Below, piece after piece: positions 52,793-60,960 of a DNA stretch of 64,000 nucleotides. Both the position numbers and the translations under genes were made by a program. Position 1 is the stretch's first letter. Every line of letters begins with the position of its first letter. This DNA is from Streptomyces sp. AC558_RSS880 (lineage in GTDB: Bacteria > Actinomycetota > Actinomycetes > Streptomycetales > Streptomycetaceae): contig NZ_JAGMUJ010000033.1 of the NCBI RefSeq assembly GCF_019049255.1, positions 111,502-175,501 of the forward strand, in the 5' to 3' direction. The notes beneath the pieces were generated by a model, which worked only from the letters and a program-made list of their open reading frames with translations, was not told the DNA's origin and did not search any database.

Positions 52793-53668
52793 TCAGCCCT
52801 TCAGTCCGGAGGTCGCCATGCCGTCGATGAGGTAGCGCTGGAAGGCCATGAAGAAGGCGACGACCGGCACCAGCGCCACCAGCGACATCGCGATCATGCT
52901 GCCGTAGTTGGAGATGCCCTCCTGGTCGCGGAACATCATCAGGCCGAGCGAGACGGTGTACTTCTCGGGGGTGTTGAGGTAGATCAGCGGCCCCATGAAG
53001 TCGTTCCAGGCGTTGATGAAGGTGAAGATCGCGCTGGTGATGATCGCGGGCCGGCTCAGCGGCAGCACGATCGACCAGTAGGTGCGCAGGTGCCCGCAGC
53101 CGTCGAGCTTGGCGGCCTCGTCCAGCTCCCTGGGCAGTCCGCGCATGAACTGCACCATCAGGAAGACGAAGAAGGCTTCCGTGGCCAGGAACTTGCCCGC
53201 GACGAGCGGCACCAGGGTGTCGGTGAGCTCCAGGTTGCGGAAGAGCACGTACTGCGGGATGAGCAGCACGTGGTACGGCAGCAGCAGCGTGCCGATCATC
53301 AGCGTGAAGAGCAGGTTCCGCCCGGCGAACCGGATCTTGGCGAAGGCGTACGCGGTCAGCGAGCTGGACAGCACGACACCGACCACGGCGAGGACCGCGT
53401 ACATCAGCGAGTTCCAGAAGAAGCTGCTGACGGGGATGCCGGAGATGCCGTCGGCGAGCCCGGAGAAGTTCGCCCAGACCGGATCGGTGGGCAGCAGGTC
53501 GAGGCTGGCGATGATGTCCTTGCTCGGCTTGAACGAGGCGCCGACCACCCAGATCACGGGATAGAGGACGACCGCGAGGACGAGGAGCGCGCCCACGTGC
53601 CAGGCGATCGATCCGACGCGCCGCCGTTCGCCGGCGGTGGGCAGGGCGGGGCTGGTGGCACTGGTCAC
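52793..53668 (-). CDS. Carbohydrate ABC transporter permease (YesQ-like, CUT1)
   Basis: The 291-residue protein has six membrane helices and the EAA loop ELDEAAKLDGCG that contacts the ATPase. It resembles MalG-type permeases and YesQ. The GTG start overlaps the stop codon of the other permease gene by GTGA. No ATPase gene is in the cluster; Streptomyces CUT1 transporters usually share the distant MsiK ATPase. Confidence 0.9.
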   Translation of the reverse strand: MTSATSPALPTAGERRRVGSIAWHVGALLVLAVVLYPVIWVVGASFKPSKDIIASLDLLPTDPVWANFSGLADGISGIPVSSFFWNSLMYAVLAVVGVVLSSSLTAYAFAKIRFAGRNLLFTLMIGTLLLPYHVLLIPQYVLFRNLELTDTLVPLVAGKFLATEAFFVFLMVQFMRGLPRELDEAAKLDGCGHLRTYWSIVLPLSRPAIITSAIFTFINAWNDFMGPLIYLNTPEKYTVSLGLMMFRDQEGISNYGSMIAMSLVALVPVVAFFMAFQRYLIDGMATSGLKG

Positions 53669-54621
53669 TTGGCGGCCTCCTCGTAGTGCACCCACTTCTT
53701 CTGCGACCAGAACAGGACCGCCGTCACGAGCGCCACCGCGACCACCAGCGTCCAGGCCATCGCGGAGGCGAAGCCCATCTGGGCCTCCTTGAAGCCCTTC
53801 TGGTAGAGGTAACAGGTGTAGACGAGCGTGGCGTCGGCGGGTCCGCACCGGGTGTCGGAGACGACGTAGGCGGAGCCGAACACCTGGAACGCGTGGATGG
53901 ACTCCAGCAGCACGTTGAAGAACAGCACCGGGGAGATCATCGGCAGCGTGACGTTCCAGAACCTGCGCAGCGGTCCGGCACCGTCCATCTCGGCGGCCTC
54001 GTACAGCTCCTGCGGGACCTGCTTGAGGCCGGCCAGGAAGATGACCATGGGGGCGCCGAACTGCCAGATGCTCAGGGCCACCAGGGCGTAGATGACGTAG
54101 TCCGGGTTGCCGATCCAGCCGCCCACGTCGAGACCGAAGATCTTCTGCGTACGGTCCACGACCGCGTCGTCGGAGAACAGCGCCCGCCACACGAAGCCGA
54201 CGGAGACGCTGGCGCCGATGAGCGAGGGCATGTAGAACGCGGCCCGGTACAGGCCCTGTCCGCGCCGCTTCTGGGCGAGCAGCAGCGCGACGCCGAGCGC
54301 GAGCAGCAGTTTCAGGGGGGTCGCCACGACGACGTACTTGAGGGTGACCTCGACCGACTTCTGCCAGCGCGGGTCCTGGAACATCGTCGTGAAGTTGTCC
54401 AGGCCCACCCACTGGGGCGGCGTGAACAGGTTGTAGCTGGTGAACGCGTAGTAGAGCGACGCGATCATCGGCCCCGCCGTGAGCAGCAGGAACCCCGCGA
54501 TCCACGGCGACATGAACAGATAGCCTGCGAGAGTCTCGCGGCGCCGCCCGCGCCGCCCGGCGGCGGGAGCGGCGGGCCGCTTCCCGGCCGGGCGCGCGGG
54601 CGCTTCCTTGACGAGCGTCAT
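53665..54621 (-). CDS. Carbohydrate ABC transporter permease (YesP-like, CUT1)
   Basis: The 318-residue protein has a basic Pro-rich N-terminus, six helices and the EAA loop ELYEAAEMDGAG. It resembles MalF-type permeases without the large extra domain, as in YesP. The start ATG at 54621 is 14 bp after the binding-protein stop codon. It should form the membrane pore with the adjacent permease. Confidence 0.9.
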   Translation of the reverse strand: MTLVKEAPARPAGKRPAAPAAGRRGRRRETLAGYLFMSPWIAGFLLLTAGPMIASLYYAFTSYNLFTPPQWVGLDNFTTMFQDPRWQKSVEVTLKYVVVATPLKLLLALGVALLLAQKRRGQGLYRAAFYMPSLIGASVSVGFVWRALFSDDAVVDRTQKIFGLDVGGWIGNPDYVIYALVALSIWQFGAPMVIFLAGLKQVPQELYEAAEMDGAGPLRRFWNVTLPMISPVLFFNVLLESIHAFQVFGSAYVVSDTRCGPADATLVYTCYLYQKGFKEAQMGFASAMAWTLVVAVALVTAVLFWSQKKWVHYEEAAK

Positions 54622-54635
54622 GGTGGTACGTCCCC

Positions 54636-55925
54636 TCAGCCGGCGAACGCGGCCTTGGCCTCGCTGAACAGTGCCTTGGCGGCGTCGGCCGGCTTGGTCT
54701 TGCCCTGGGCGACCTCGCCGCCGATGCGCAGGAACGCCGCCTCGATGACGTCGGCGCCCGACGGGTGCGGGGTGATCTTGCCGAGGACGCCGGCCGCGGC
54801 GACCTCTTCCTCGTACGCCTTGACGCCCTTGTTGTTGTCGTCGGTGGGCGTGAACGCCTCGTACTGTTCGGTGGTGGCGAGGATGCCGCGGTCGTAGCCC
54901 ATGATCTCGCCGACCTCGGGGTCGTGGACCATGAAGTCGATGAACTGGGCGACCTCCTTGGGGTGCTTGGTCCCGGAGAAGGCGCTCAGCATCAGCGAAC
55001 CGAGGTACTGGCCGGTGGCCTTGCCGTCCGTGGTGGGGATCGGCGCGAGCCCGTAGTCCGACTCGCCCTCGCCCTCGTAGCGGATGGAGAAGTTGTCCCA
55101 GGTGAACTCGGACGCCGCGAGGCCCGCGGAGAGCGCCGACTTGGGCTTGACCTGCTCGACCTTCTTCGGGTCGGCGACGAGCCCGGACCGCACGCGCTTG
55201 TAGCCGTCCTCCCACCACTGCGTCAGGTCGTCCTCGGTGAAGCCGAGATCGGTGTCGGTGAAGAAGGCCTTGCCGTTCTGGCGCAGGTAGAGGTCGTAGA
55301 GGTACATGATGCTGAAGTAGCCGGTGTCACCGGCGATCTTCAGCTTGTCCTGGATCGTCTGCAGCGCGTCGAAGTACTCGTCCCAGGTCCAGCCGAACTT
55401 CGCCTCCACCCCGGCCTTCTCGAAGGCCTTGAGGTCGATGACGAGCGCCATGGTGTTGGCGCCGACGGGGACGGCGATCTGCTTGCCGTCGACCTGGCCG
55501 TTGGCCAGGACGCCGTTGCGGAAGTTCTCGAGGTTCAGATTCCCGGCGTCCGCCTGCGACTTGAGGTCCAGCAGAACACCGCGCTTGTCGTACTTGCGCA
55601 GGAAGCCGACCGCATTCTGGAAAACGTCCGGCGGATTCCCGCCGGAGGCCTGGGTCTGGAACTTCTCCCAGAACGCCTCGTAGTCGGTGAATTCAGGCTT
55701 GATCTTGATCTTCGGGAACTTCTTCTCGAAGAGCTCGATCGTCTTCTTGATGGCGATGGTGCGCGGCTCGCCACCCCACCACGCGTAGCGGAGCGTCACC
55801 GTCCCGTCCCCGGAACCACTGCCGCCGCCGCACGCGGTGGCCGTCGCACCCAGCCCCGCGACGGCCAGCGAGGCCCCCGCCGCTTTGAGGATCGTCCGCC
55901 TCTCCACATTCCCACCCTGCTGCAT
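54636..55925 (-). CDS. Extracellular solute-binding lipoprotein (YesO-like)
   Basis: The 429-residue protein has a twin-arginine start (VERRTILKAAG) and a lipobox ending in a cysteine (ATATACGGG, C32), so it is probably a Tat-exported lipoprotein. The mature part is a type I sugar-binding fold with LRYAWWGGEPRT and segments typical of the YesO group. The ATG at 55925 has GGGAGG at good spacing. It is the first gene of the cassette and likely captures rhamnogalacturonan oligosaccharides; the ligand is inferred from neighbours. Confidence 0.88.
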   Translation of the reverse strand: MQQGGNVERRTILKAAGASLAVAGLGATATACGGGSGSGDGTVTLRYAWWGGEPRTIAIKKTIELFEKKFPKIKIKPEFTDYEAFWEKFQTQASGGNPPDVFQNAVGFLRKYDKRGVLLDLKSQADAGNLNLENFRNGVLANGQVDGKQIAVPVGANTMALVIDLKAFEKAGVEAKFGWTWDEYFDALQTIQDKLKIAGDTGYFSIMYLYDLYLRQNGKAFFTDTDLGFTEDDLTQWWEDGYKRVRSGLVADPKKVEQVKPKSALSAGLAASEFTWDNFSIRYEGEGESDYGLAPIPTTDGKATGQYLGSLMLSAFSGTKHPKEVAQFIDFMVHDPEVGEIMGYDRGILATTEQYEAFTPTDDNNKGVKAYEEEVAAAGVLGKITPHPSGADVIEAAFLRIGGEVAQGKTKPADAAKALFSEAKAAFAG

Positions 55926-55959
55926 ATGAGCCTCCCCAGCGACGTTCGCTTCCGCCTCA

Positions 55960-55987
55960 TGAATCGTTTCAAGTAAGCGCTTGCTGG
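55960..55987 (-). promoter_or_regulatory. Two LacI-type operator palindromes upstream of the binding-protein gene
   Basis: TGAATCGTTTCA (55960-55971) is an imperfect palindrome with a central CG, and AGTAAGCGCTTGCT (55972-55985) has a perfect AAGCGCTT core. Both have the shape bound by LacI-family sugar repressors. They lie at and just downstream of the predicted transcription start. No regulator gene is in the window. Confidence 0.6.
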
Positions 55988-55990
55988 CAC

Positions 55991-56019
55991 AAGTTACGGA
56001 GGGCCTACGGGCACGTCAA
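55991..56019 (-). promoter_or_regulatory. Putative promoter of the rhamnogalacturonan cassette
   Basis: On the minus strand TTGACG (complement of 56014-56019) and TAACTT (complement of 55991-55996) are separated by exactly 17 bp. The predicted start falls near 55984, inside the operator region, and leaves a leader of about 60 bases before the ATG. The remaining upstream DNA to 56279 shows no gene. Confidence 0.65.
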
Positions 56020-56279
56020 TGATTCGGACAGGAATTCATGGGCGCCGCACCCCGGCACCGGCGGCGGCCCTCTCGTCCGCAGGGCCCCACCCGACCACAA
56101 ACACCCAGGTAGACGCCCTGCGGCCGACCGATCGAACGCGACGGGGCCGGCCGGGACAAGCGTGGCGGAAGGTCACGGTTGGGTGAAGGAGCCCGGAAGC
56201 GGAACGCCTCGGACACACGGGAGGGAGCCGCGCCCGGCGGCGCCCCGCCGCGACCGCGCGACGCCGGCCGCACACGACG

Positions 56280-56316
56280 AGGCGGCCCGGCTCACCACTG
56301 GTGAGCCGGGCCGCCT
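56280..56316 (-). terminator. Terminator hairpin of the second tRNA-Val gene
   Basis: A perfect 17-bp stem (56280-56296 with 56300-56316) and three-base loop lie 10 bp past the 3' end of the tRNA. No T tract follows. Confidence 0.8.
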
Positions 56317-56322
56317 GATGAT

Positions 56323-56400
56323 CCGGTGGGCGATACTGGGTTCGAACCAGTGACCTCTTCGGTGTGAACGAAGCGCTCTCCCACTGAGCTAATCGCCCGG
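56323..56400. repeat. 78-bp direct repeat containing tRNA-Val, right copy
   Basis: This is identical over 78 bp to 48750-48827. Identity stops within four bases of the tRNA on one side and two on the other, so the repeat is essentially the tRNA gene itself. Confidence 0.95.
56327..56398 (-). tRNA. tRNA-Val (anticodon CAC), copy 2
   Basis: This 72-base gene is identical to the one at 48754-48825, with anticodon CAC and no encoded CCA. It has its own downstream hairpin. It lies between the catabolic cassette and the PGPGW gene. Confidence 0.96.
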
Positions 56401-56477
56401 ACGCAGGAAGAACATTACCCCATGTCAGGGGGTGCCCGTGACCGGCGGGGAGCGGTGCACCCGCTCCCCGCCGCGCG

Positions 56478-56936
56478 TCACTGCTCCTCGATCTTCCAGG
56501 GCAGCACGAGGCCGAACTTCCACAGGTAGACCCCGGCCAGCGCGACCACGATCACCAGGCCGACCGAGGTCAGGATGATGTTCCGGCGCCGGACCTTGGG
56601 GTCCAGGGCCCGCTGGGCCGCCTCGGTGACCTTGCGCTTGGTCCAGCGCAGCACCAGCTGGGCCCAGACGAACTCGGTCGCCCAGATCGCCATACCGCCG
56701 AAGATCACGACCCAGCCCGGGCCGGGCAGCACCAGCATCGCGGCACCGGCCGCCACGACCGCGAGGCCGACTATGAAGACGCCGACCTGCCAGCTCAGGT
56801 GCAGCGCGCGGCGTGCCTTGACGAACTCCGGTGCGCGCGATCCGAGCCCTCGCTCCTCACGGCTCTCGCTCTCGTCCACCGTCACCCCGTGGGCCGCCAC
56901 CGCGGCCTCGCCAGACTTGTCACTCCCCGTGTTCAT
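56478..56936 (-). CDS. PGPGW-motif membrane protein (TIGR02611-like)
   Basis: The 152-residue protein has a hydrophilic acidic N-terminus and three membrane helices (VGVFIVGLAVVAAGAAMLVL, the segment after PGPGW, and ILTSVGLVIVVALAGVYLW). The motif VLPGPGWVVIFGGMAIWATEF identifies the PGPGW family, which has no known function. The ATG at 56936 gives MNTGSDKSGE. It is divergent from ssgB, as in other streptomycetes. Confidence 0.87.
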   Translation of the reverse strand: MNTGSDKSGEAAVAAHGVTVDESESREERGLGSRAPEFVKARRALHLSWQVGVFIVGLAVVAAGAAMLVLPGPGWVVIFGGMAIWATEFVWAQLVLRWTKRKVTEAAQRALDPKVRRRNIILTSVGLVIVVALAGVYLWKFGLVLPWKIEEQ

Positions 56937-57042
56937 ACAGCCAAACACTACCCGAGCGAAACACATCACCGGAATGGGCGCAGGGCGCGAACGATCTCTC
57001 GGCCGGAAGAGTTACGTAAACCCACGCAAAACACTCAGAGGG

Positions 57043-57066
57043 GTTTACAACGGCACCGTAGGTGGC
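57043..57066 (+). promoter_or_regulatory. Possible sigma-H-type promoter upstream of ssgB
   Basis: GTTT (57043-57046) is followed after 14 bp by GGTGGC (57061-57066), a weak match to the GTTT/GGGTAY form used by SigH-like stress sigma factors. SigH is reported to drive ssgB in S. coelicolor. A TTACGTAA palindrome lies just upstream at 57012-57019. The -10 match is poor, so this is only a candidate. Confidence 0.3.
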
Positions 57067-57127
57067 ATGTCGATTTGGCCGACGTGCGAATCCCCGAGCG
57101 CACACTGAGCGAAAGGCCCTGGCGCTT

Positions 57128-57541
57128 ATGAACACCACGGTCAGCTGCGAGCTGCACCTGCGCCTCGTTGTGTCGAGCGAGTCCTCCCTGCCTGTCCCCG
57201 CAGGCCTGCGGTACGACACGGCCGACCCCTACGCCGTGCACGCCACCTTCCACACCGGAGCCGAGGAGACCGTCGAGTGGGTGTTCGCCCGCGACCTCCT
57301 CGCCGAGGGACTTCACCGCCCCACGGGCACCGGCGACGTCCGTGTCTGGCCGTCGCGCAGTCACGGTCAGGGCGTCGTCTGCATCGCCCTGAGCTCGCCG
57401 GAGGGGGAGGCCCTGCTCGAGGCCCCGGCAAGGGCTCTGGAGTCCTTCCTGAAGCGCACCGACGCCGCCGTGCCGCCCGGTACGGAGCACCGGCACTTCG
57501 ATCTCGACCAGGAGCTCTCGCACATCCTGGCGGAAAGCTAG
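57128..57541 (+). CDS. ssgB: Sporulation and cell-division activator SsgB
   Basis: SsgB is a SsgA-like protein that recruits FtsZ to future septum sites during sporulation-specific division. The 137-residue protein (MNTTVSCELHLRLVVSSESS ... HILAES) agrees with SsgB of S. coelicolor as far as I can recall, throughout its length. It has the SALP-family segments RYDTADPYAVHATFH and WVFARDLLAEGL. It is transcribed alone, divergent from the PGPGW gene, and followed by a hairpin. Confidence 0.97.
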   Translation: MNTTVSCELHLRLVVSSESSLPVPAGLRYDTADPYAVHATFHTGAEETVEWVFARDLLAEGLHRPTGTGDVRVWPSRSHGQGVVCIALSSPEGEALLEAPARALESFLKRTDAAVPPGTEHRHFDLDQELSHILAES

Positions 57542-57631
57542 GCGAGGCTCACGAAGCCGCCCGGCGCCGTCGACTCGGGGAGACGGCTCGGGCCCGGACA
57601 GCCGCATACGGGCAGCCGCATACGGCTCACA

Positions 57632-57677
57632 CGCAACGGCGCCGACACCGCGGGGTTCCGCGGGCGGCGCCGTTGCG
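57632..57677 (+). terminator. Terminator hairpin of ssgB
   Basis: A 13-bp outer stem (57632-57644 with 57665-57677) and a 6-bp inner stem (57648-57653 with 57658-57663) close a GGTT loop, 90 bp past the stop codon. A 13-bp direct repeat CAGCCGCATACGG at 57599-57611 and 57613-57625 lies just before it. The rest of the 310-bp gap to the next gene shows no other feature. Confidence 0.75.
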
Positions 57678-57851
57678 CTGCGCGCACGCCGGGCCGGTGC
57701 CGGCCGAACGGGTGATCGGGAACGACGGCCGAGGTCCGCGCGTTGCATTCGAAGCCATGTGCGGAGCGGGGAGGTACGGGGCGCGCCGGAGCCACTACCA
57801 TCGGCCAGCATCGGCGGGCGCCCGCCCGACCCCCAGGCCAGGGAGCGAACT

Positions 57852-58412
57852 GTGCTGATCACCCACGACACCCGGTGCGCACTCGACACCGTGGTGGATC
57901 TGGTGAACTCCGCGCCGGAGGACGACACGACACCGGAGGGGCTGCCGGACGTCGCGGCCCTCGAGGAGTTCGTGCGGCAGCACGAGGTCAGCGAGGTCGG
58001 GGTGCTCACGGAGTTCGACCTGGCTGCGGTGCGCAAGATCCGCGGCCGGTTCGCGGCGGTCTTCGCCGCTCCGGACGCCCGCGCGGCCGCCACGCTGATC
58101 AACGAGCTGGTCGCGGCCGCGGGCACCACGCCCCGGCTCACCGACCACGACGGCTACGACTGGCACGTGCACTACTTCGCGCCCGGCGCCTCCGTGGCCG
58201 ACCACCTGGCCGCCGACTGCGGGATGGCGCTGGCGTTCTTCGTGGTCGCCGGGGAGCAGGAGCGGCTGCGACGCTGTGAGGCCCCGGACTGCCGGCACGC
58301 CTTCGTCGATCTCTCCCGCAACCGCTCGCGCCGCTACTGCGACAGCCGCACCTGCGGCAACCGTCTGCACGTGGCCGCCTACCGGGCGCGGCGCAAGGAG
58401 GCGGCGGGCTGA
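57852..58412 (+). CDS. CGNR zinc-finger (ABATE domain) putative transcription regulator
   Basis: The 186-residue protein has the N-terminal ABATE-type helical domain (DTVVDLVNSAPEDD, RGRFAAVFAAPD) and a C-terminal CGNR zinc finger: CEAPDCRHAFVD, then RRYCDSRTCGNRLHVAAYRARRK with the CGNR signature. Such proteins are presumed stress-related DNA-binding regulators. The GTG start at 57852 has GGGAG upstream. It follows ssgB on the same strand but behind a terminator, so it is separately transcribed. Confidence 0.9.
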   Translation: MLITHDTRCALDTVVDLVNSAPEDDTTPEGLPDVAALEEFVRQHEVSEVGVLTEFDLAAVRKIRGRFAAVFAAPDARAAATLINELVAAAGTTPRLTDHDGYDWHVHYFAPGASVADHLAADCGMALAFFVVAGEQERLRRCEAPDCRHAFVDLSRNRSRRYCDSRTCGNRLHVAAYRARRKEAAG

Positions 58413-58504
58413 CCTCCCGGGGCCGCCCCGCGGCCGGCGGAGCAGCCGTTCGATGCCGTGCCGACGCGGTCCCGACGGGTGACGCCGGGTACCGCGGGTA
58501 CGGC

Positions 58505-58678
58505 TCACAGCCACAGCAGGTCGTGCAGGGCAGCCGTGAGCAGCAGACACCCGATCACCGCCAGGAAGATCATCAGCGGTGGCTGGGAAAGGGCGAAGAG
58601 ACATCCACGCGGCTCGTCCTGCTGCGGCGCGGCATCGCTCTGTGTCGTGTCCAGCATCTCGCGGTGATGATGACGCAT
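58505..58678 (-). CDS. Small single-helix membrane protein, unknown
   Basis: The protein is about 57 residues (MRHHHREMLDTTQSDAAPQQ then a C-terminal hydrophobic helix LMIFLAVIGCLLLTAALHDLL). Third-position GC and the clear membrane helix argue for a real gene. The start is uncertain: GTG 58687, ATG 58678 and ATG 58657 are all possible and none has a strong ribosome-binding site. Family and function are unknown. Confidence 0.55.
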   Translation of the reverse strand: MRHHHREMLDTTQSDAAPQQDEPRGCLFALSQPPLMIFLAVIGCLLLTAALHDLLWL

Positions 58679-58831
58679 CGGGAGCACCCGACGCGATCAA
58701 CACTCACGGAGTGCGTGCGAGTTCGCCGATTCCGCGATCTACGGTTCGGGTTGTGATCGCTTCCGGGCGCTCCGGGACGCCCTGTGACGTTTCTGCCGGT
58801 CGCACGCGCGTTCACCCGCGGTGCGCCAGCG

Positions 58832-59269
58832 TCATATGCCGTGCTTCTTGAGGATGGCCTCGATGTCGCTGAAGTCGTCCTCGCCCCGGGAGGCGGGAGC
58901 GGGACGGGCCGCCGGGCGGGCTCCCTGGCCCAGGGAGGGCGCGGAGGCCCCGGGTGCCACCGCCTCGGGTCGTGCCGCGGCCCGCGCGGCTTTGCGCTCC
59001 TTACGGGTGCCGCCGCGCCGGCGCTCCACGGTGCGGGTGGTCGCGAACAGTACCCAGGACAGGCCGAGCACTCCGAAACCGGCCCATGCCGTCGGGCTGA
59101 AGGCGGTGTCGGCCAGCCAGTCGACGACGCCGGTCATCACCAGGCCGAGGGGCACGAGCGAGTAGGCGGCGATGCGGGCGGCCGTGAGGAAGCGTTTGCG
59201 GTAGGCCGTGATCACCGCGATGCCCAGGCCTGCCGCGGAGACGGCGGAGCAGACGGTCTCGGCAATCAT
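58832..59269 (-). CDS. Small membrane protein with conserved acidic C-terminus, unknown
   Basis: The 145-residue protein starts at ATG 59269 with GGAGG five bases upstream. It has three hydrophobic helices in the first 80 residues (SAVSAAGLGIAVITAY, ARIAAYSLVPLGLVMTGVV, WAGFGVLGLSWVLFA). A basic Ala/Pro/Arg-rich linker and the terminal helix DDFSDIEAILKKHGI follow. The last segment looks like a protein-interaction tail. I do not recognise a characterised family. Confidence 0.8.
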   Translation of the reverse strand: MIAETVCSAVSAAGLGIAVITAYRKRFLTAARIAAYSLVPLGLVMTGVVDWLADTAFSPTAWAGFGVLGLSWVLFATTRTVERRRGGTRKERKAARAAARPEAVAPGASAPSLGQGARPAARPAPASRGEDDFSDIEAILKKHGI

Positions 59270-59530
59270 CCGGTCCTCCAGGCAGGTGGGGGCGCTGTGG
59301 CGCTTCGTCCCTTCCATCCTGCACCTGCGGGGCCCCGCAGGGCCATGTTCCGGCCGGACATCAGGGACATCTCCGGGTCGGCGCTCCTCCGCAGGTGCCG
59401 GTGAGCACCCCTTCTTCGGCCTTCGGCCCCGGACGGGCCGGAAGGCGGGCCCCGGCCTCGGGTCCGGGCCCGCTCCGGAGCGTCCTGCCTCCGATTGGGT
59501 GGCGGGCGGCCCGGCTGGGAGACTGTGACC

Positions 59531-60055
59531 ATGAACGACTCCTCCCCCGCCCGTCCCGCCGCCCCCGTCCTCGACGTCTGGTGCGAGCTGCAGTGTCCGG
59601 ACTGCCGCACCGCCCTCGACGACCTCCGTGCCCTGCGGGCCCGCTACGGCGACCGCCTGGAGCTGCGGCTGCGGCACTTCCCGCTGGAGAAGCACAAGCA
59701 CGCCTTCGCCGCCGCCCAGGCCGCCGAGGAGGCGCTGGAGCAGGGGCGGGGGTGGCCGTACGTCGAGGCCGTGCTGGGACGGGTCGAGGAGCTGGACCGC
59801 CGGGGAGAGGACTTCCTCGTCGAGGTCGCCCGGGAACTCGGTCTGGACGCCGAGGAGTTCGACACCGCGCTGATCGACGGACGGCACATCCTGATCGTGG
59901 ACGCGGACCAGGCCGAGGGCAAGGCGATCGGGGTGACGGGCACCCCGACGTACGTCATCGGCGGTGAGCGCCTCGACGGCGGCAAGAGCCAGGAGGGCCT
60001 GCGCGAGCGCGTCGAGGAGATCGCGGACCGGCTGCTGGCCGGGCAGGAGGGCTGA
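59531..60055 (+). CDS. DsbA/FrnE-family thioredoxin-fold oxidoreductase
   Basis: The 174-residue protein has a thioredoxin fold with active-site C22-PD-C25 (WCELQCPDCRTAL), a helical insertion and the cis-proline loop VTGTPTYVIGG. It lacks a signal peptide, so it is likely cytoplasmic, as other FrnE/DsbA-like proteins. It may act in isomerisation, reduction or stress defence. The ATG at 59531 fits the fold; GGAG lies about ten bases upstream. It converges on the GNAT gene. Confidence 0.9.
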   Translation: MNDSSPARPAAPVLDVWCELQCPDCRTALDDLRALRARYGDRLELRLRHFPLEKHKHAFAAAQAAEEALEQGRGWPYVEAVLGRVEELDRRGEDFLVEVARELGLDAEEFDTALIDGRHILIVDADQAEGKAIGVTGTPTYVIGGERLDGGKSQEGLRERVEEIADRLLAGQEG

Positions 60056-60083
60056 CCCCGGGCCCCGCGGGTCCCGCCCGCCG

Positions 60084-60908
60084 TCACAGGAGCGGCTTGT
60101 ACATCGAGTACTGCGTCGTGCCGTAGCCGAGTGAGTCGTAGAGCCGCTCGGCCGGGGTGTTCCCGGCGAACACGTTGAGGCCTATGACCCGGTTGCCCGC
60201 GGCGACCGCCTGGGCCTCGGCGAGCAGCATGAGCGCGCGTCCGTGCCCCCGGCCGCGGTGGGCGGCGTCGGCCTCGACGTCGAAGACGTAGGCCCGCTCC
60301 CCGCGCACCGACAGCCACAGGGTGCCCACGGGGGTGCCCTCGTGTTCGAGGACGCTGAAGAGCATGTCCTCGGTGGCGCGGCCGTCGGGCAGCAGCGCGG
60401 CGTGGTCGTTCGCCGCCTTGGCCCGCGCCTCGGCCTCCGGCACCCCGCGCCGGATCCAGTCCCCCGCGTAATTCTCCTGACCCTTGGCCGACCAGGGCCC
60501 GAACTCGTCCTCGGTCATGGGCCGGGCCACGCTGCCTTCCGGAAGCACGGGCGGGCTGTCCCCGAGGGCTTTCTCCATGGTCCGGTTGCGCACGACGTAG
60601 CCGAGCGCCGTGGCGAGCCCGAGGGCGGCCCGGGCGTCGGCGGGGACCGTCGCCTCGATACGGCGGCACCCCCAGCCGCGCGCCGCCTCCTCCGCGGCGA
60701 GCGCGGCCACCGTGCCCCGGCCGCGCCGGCGGTCCGGCTCCTCGATGCGCAGGCTCATGATCCGGGCCACGGCATCGCCGAAGACGGGATGCGTGCCGAG
60801 ATGGACCGCCCCGACGGGACGGCTGTTCACGCACACCTGGTAGCGGCGCGAGCGCGTGCCGTCGGGATTCTGCTGAAGCGGCTCGGCCGGCCGCAGGGTG
60901 GTGGTCAT
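60084..60908 (-). CDS. Tandem-domain GNAT N-acetyltransferase
   Basis: The 274-residue protein contains two GNAT domains. Each has the acetyl-CoA pyrophosphate loop: EPDRRRGRGTVAAL near residue 60 and ADAAHRGRGHGRALMLL near 230. The C-terminal domain ends with the usual NVFAGNTPAERLYDSLGYG segment. Double-GNAT proteins in actinobacteria include mycothiol synthase-like enzymes, but the substrate is not clear here. The ATG at 60908 is preceded by another possible TTG. It is on the same strand as the pab genes but 52 bp beyond them. Confidence 0.87.
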   Translation of the reverse strand: MTTTLRPAEPLQQNPDGTRSRRYQVCVNSRPVGAVHLGTHPVFGDAVARIMSLRIEEPDRRRGRGTVAALAAEEAARGWGCRRIEATVPADARAALGLATALGYVVRNRTMEKALGDSPPVLPEGSVARPMTEDEFGPWSAKGQENYAGDWIRRGVPEAEARAKAANDHAALLPDGRATEDMLFSVLEHEGTPVGTLWLSVRGERAYVFDVEADAAHRGRGHGRALMLLAEAQAVAAGNRVIGLNVFAGNTPAERLYDSLGYGTTQYSMYKPLL

Positions 60909-60960
60909 CAACGGTGTTCTACCCGGTGCCGCGCCCGGGATCAGCCGAATTCCGGGTCCG

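Noticed and set aside
48750..56400. Integrated plasmid or prophage between the tRNA-Val genes
   Set aside because: No integrase, excisionase, transfer or phage genes are present. Only metabolic genes lie between the tRNAs, so at most an ancient or recombination-derived insertion can be argued.
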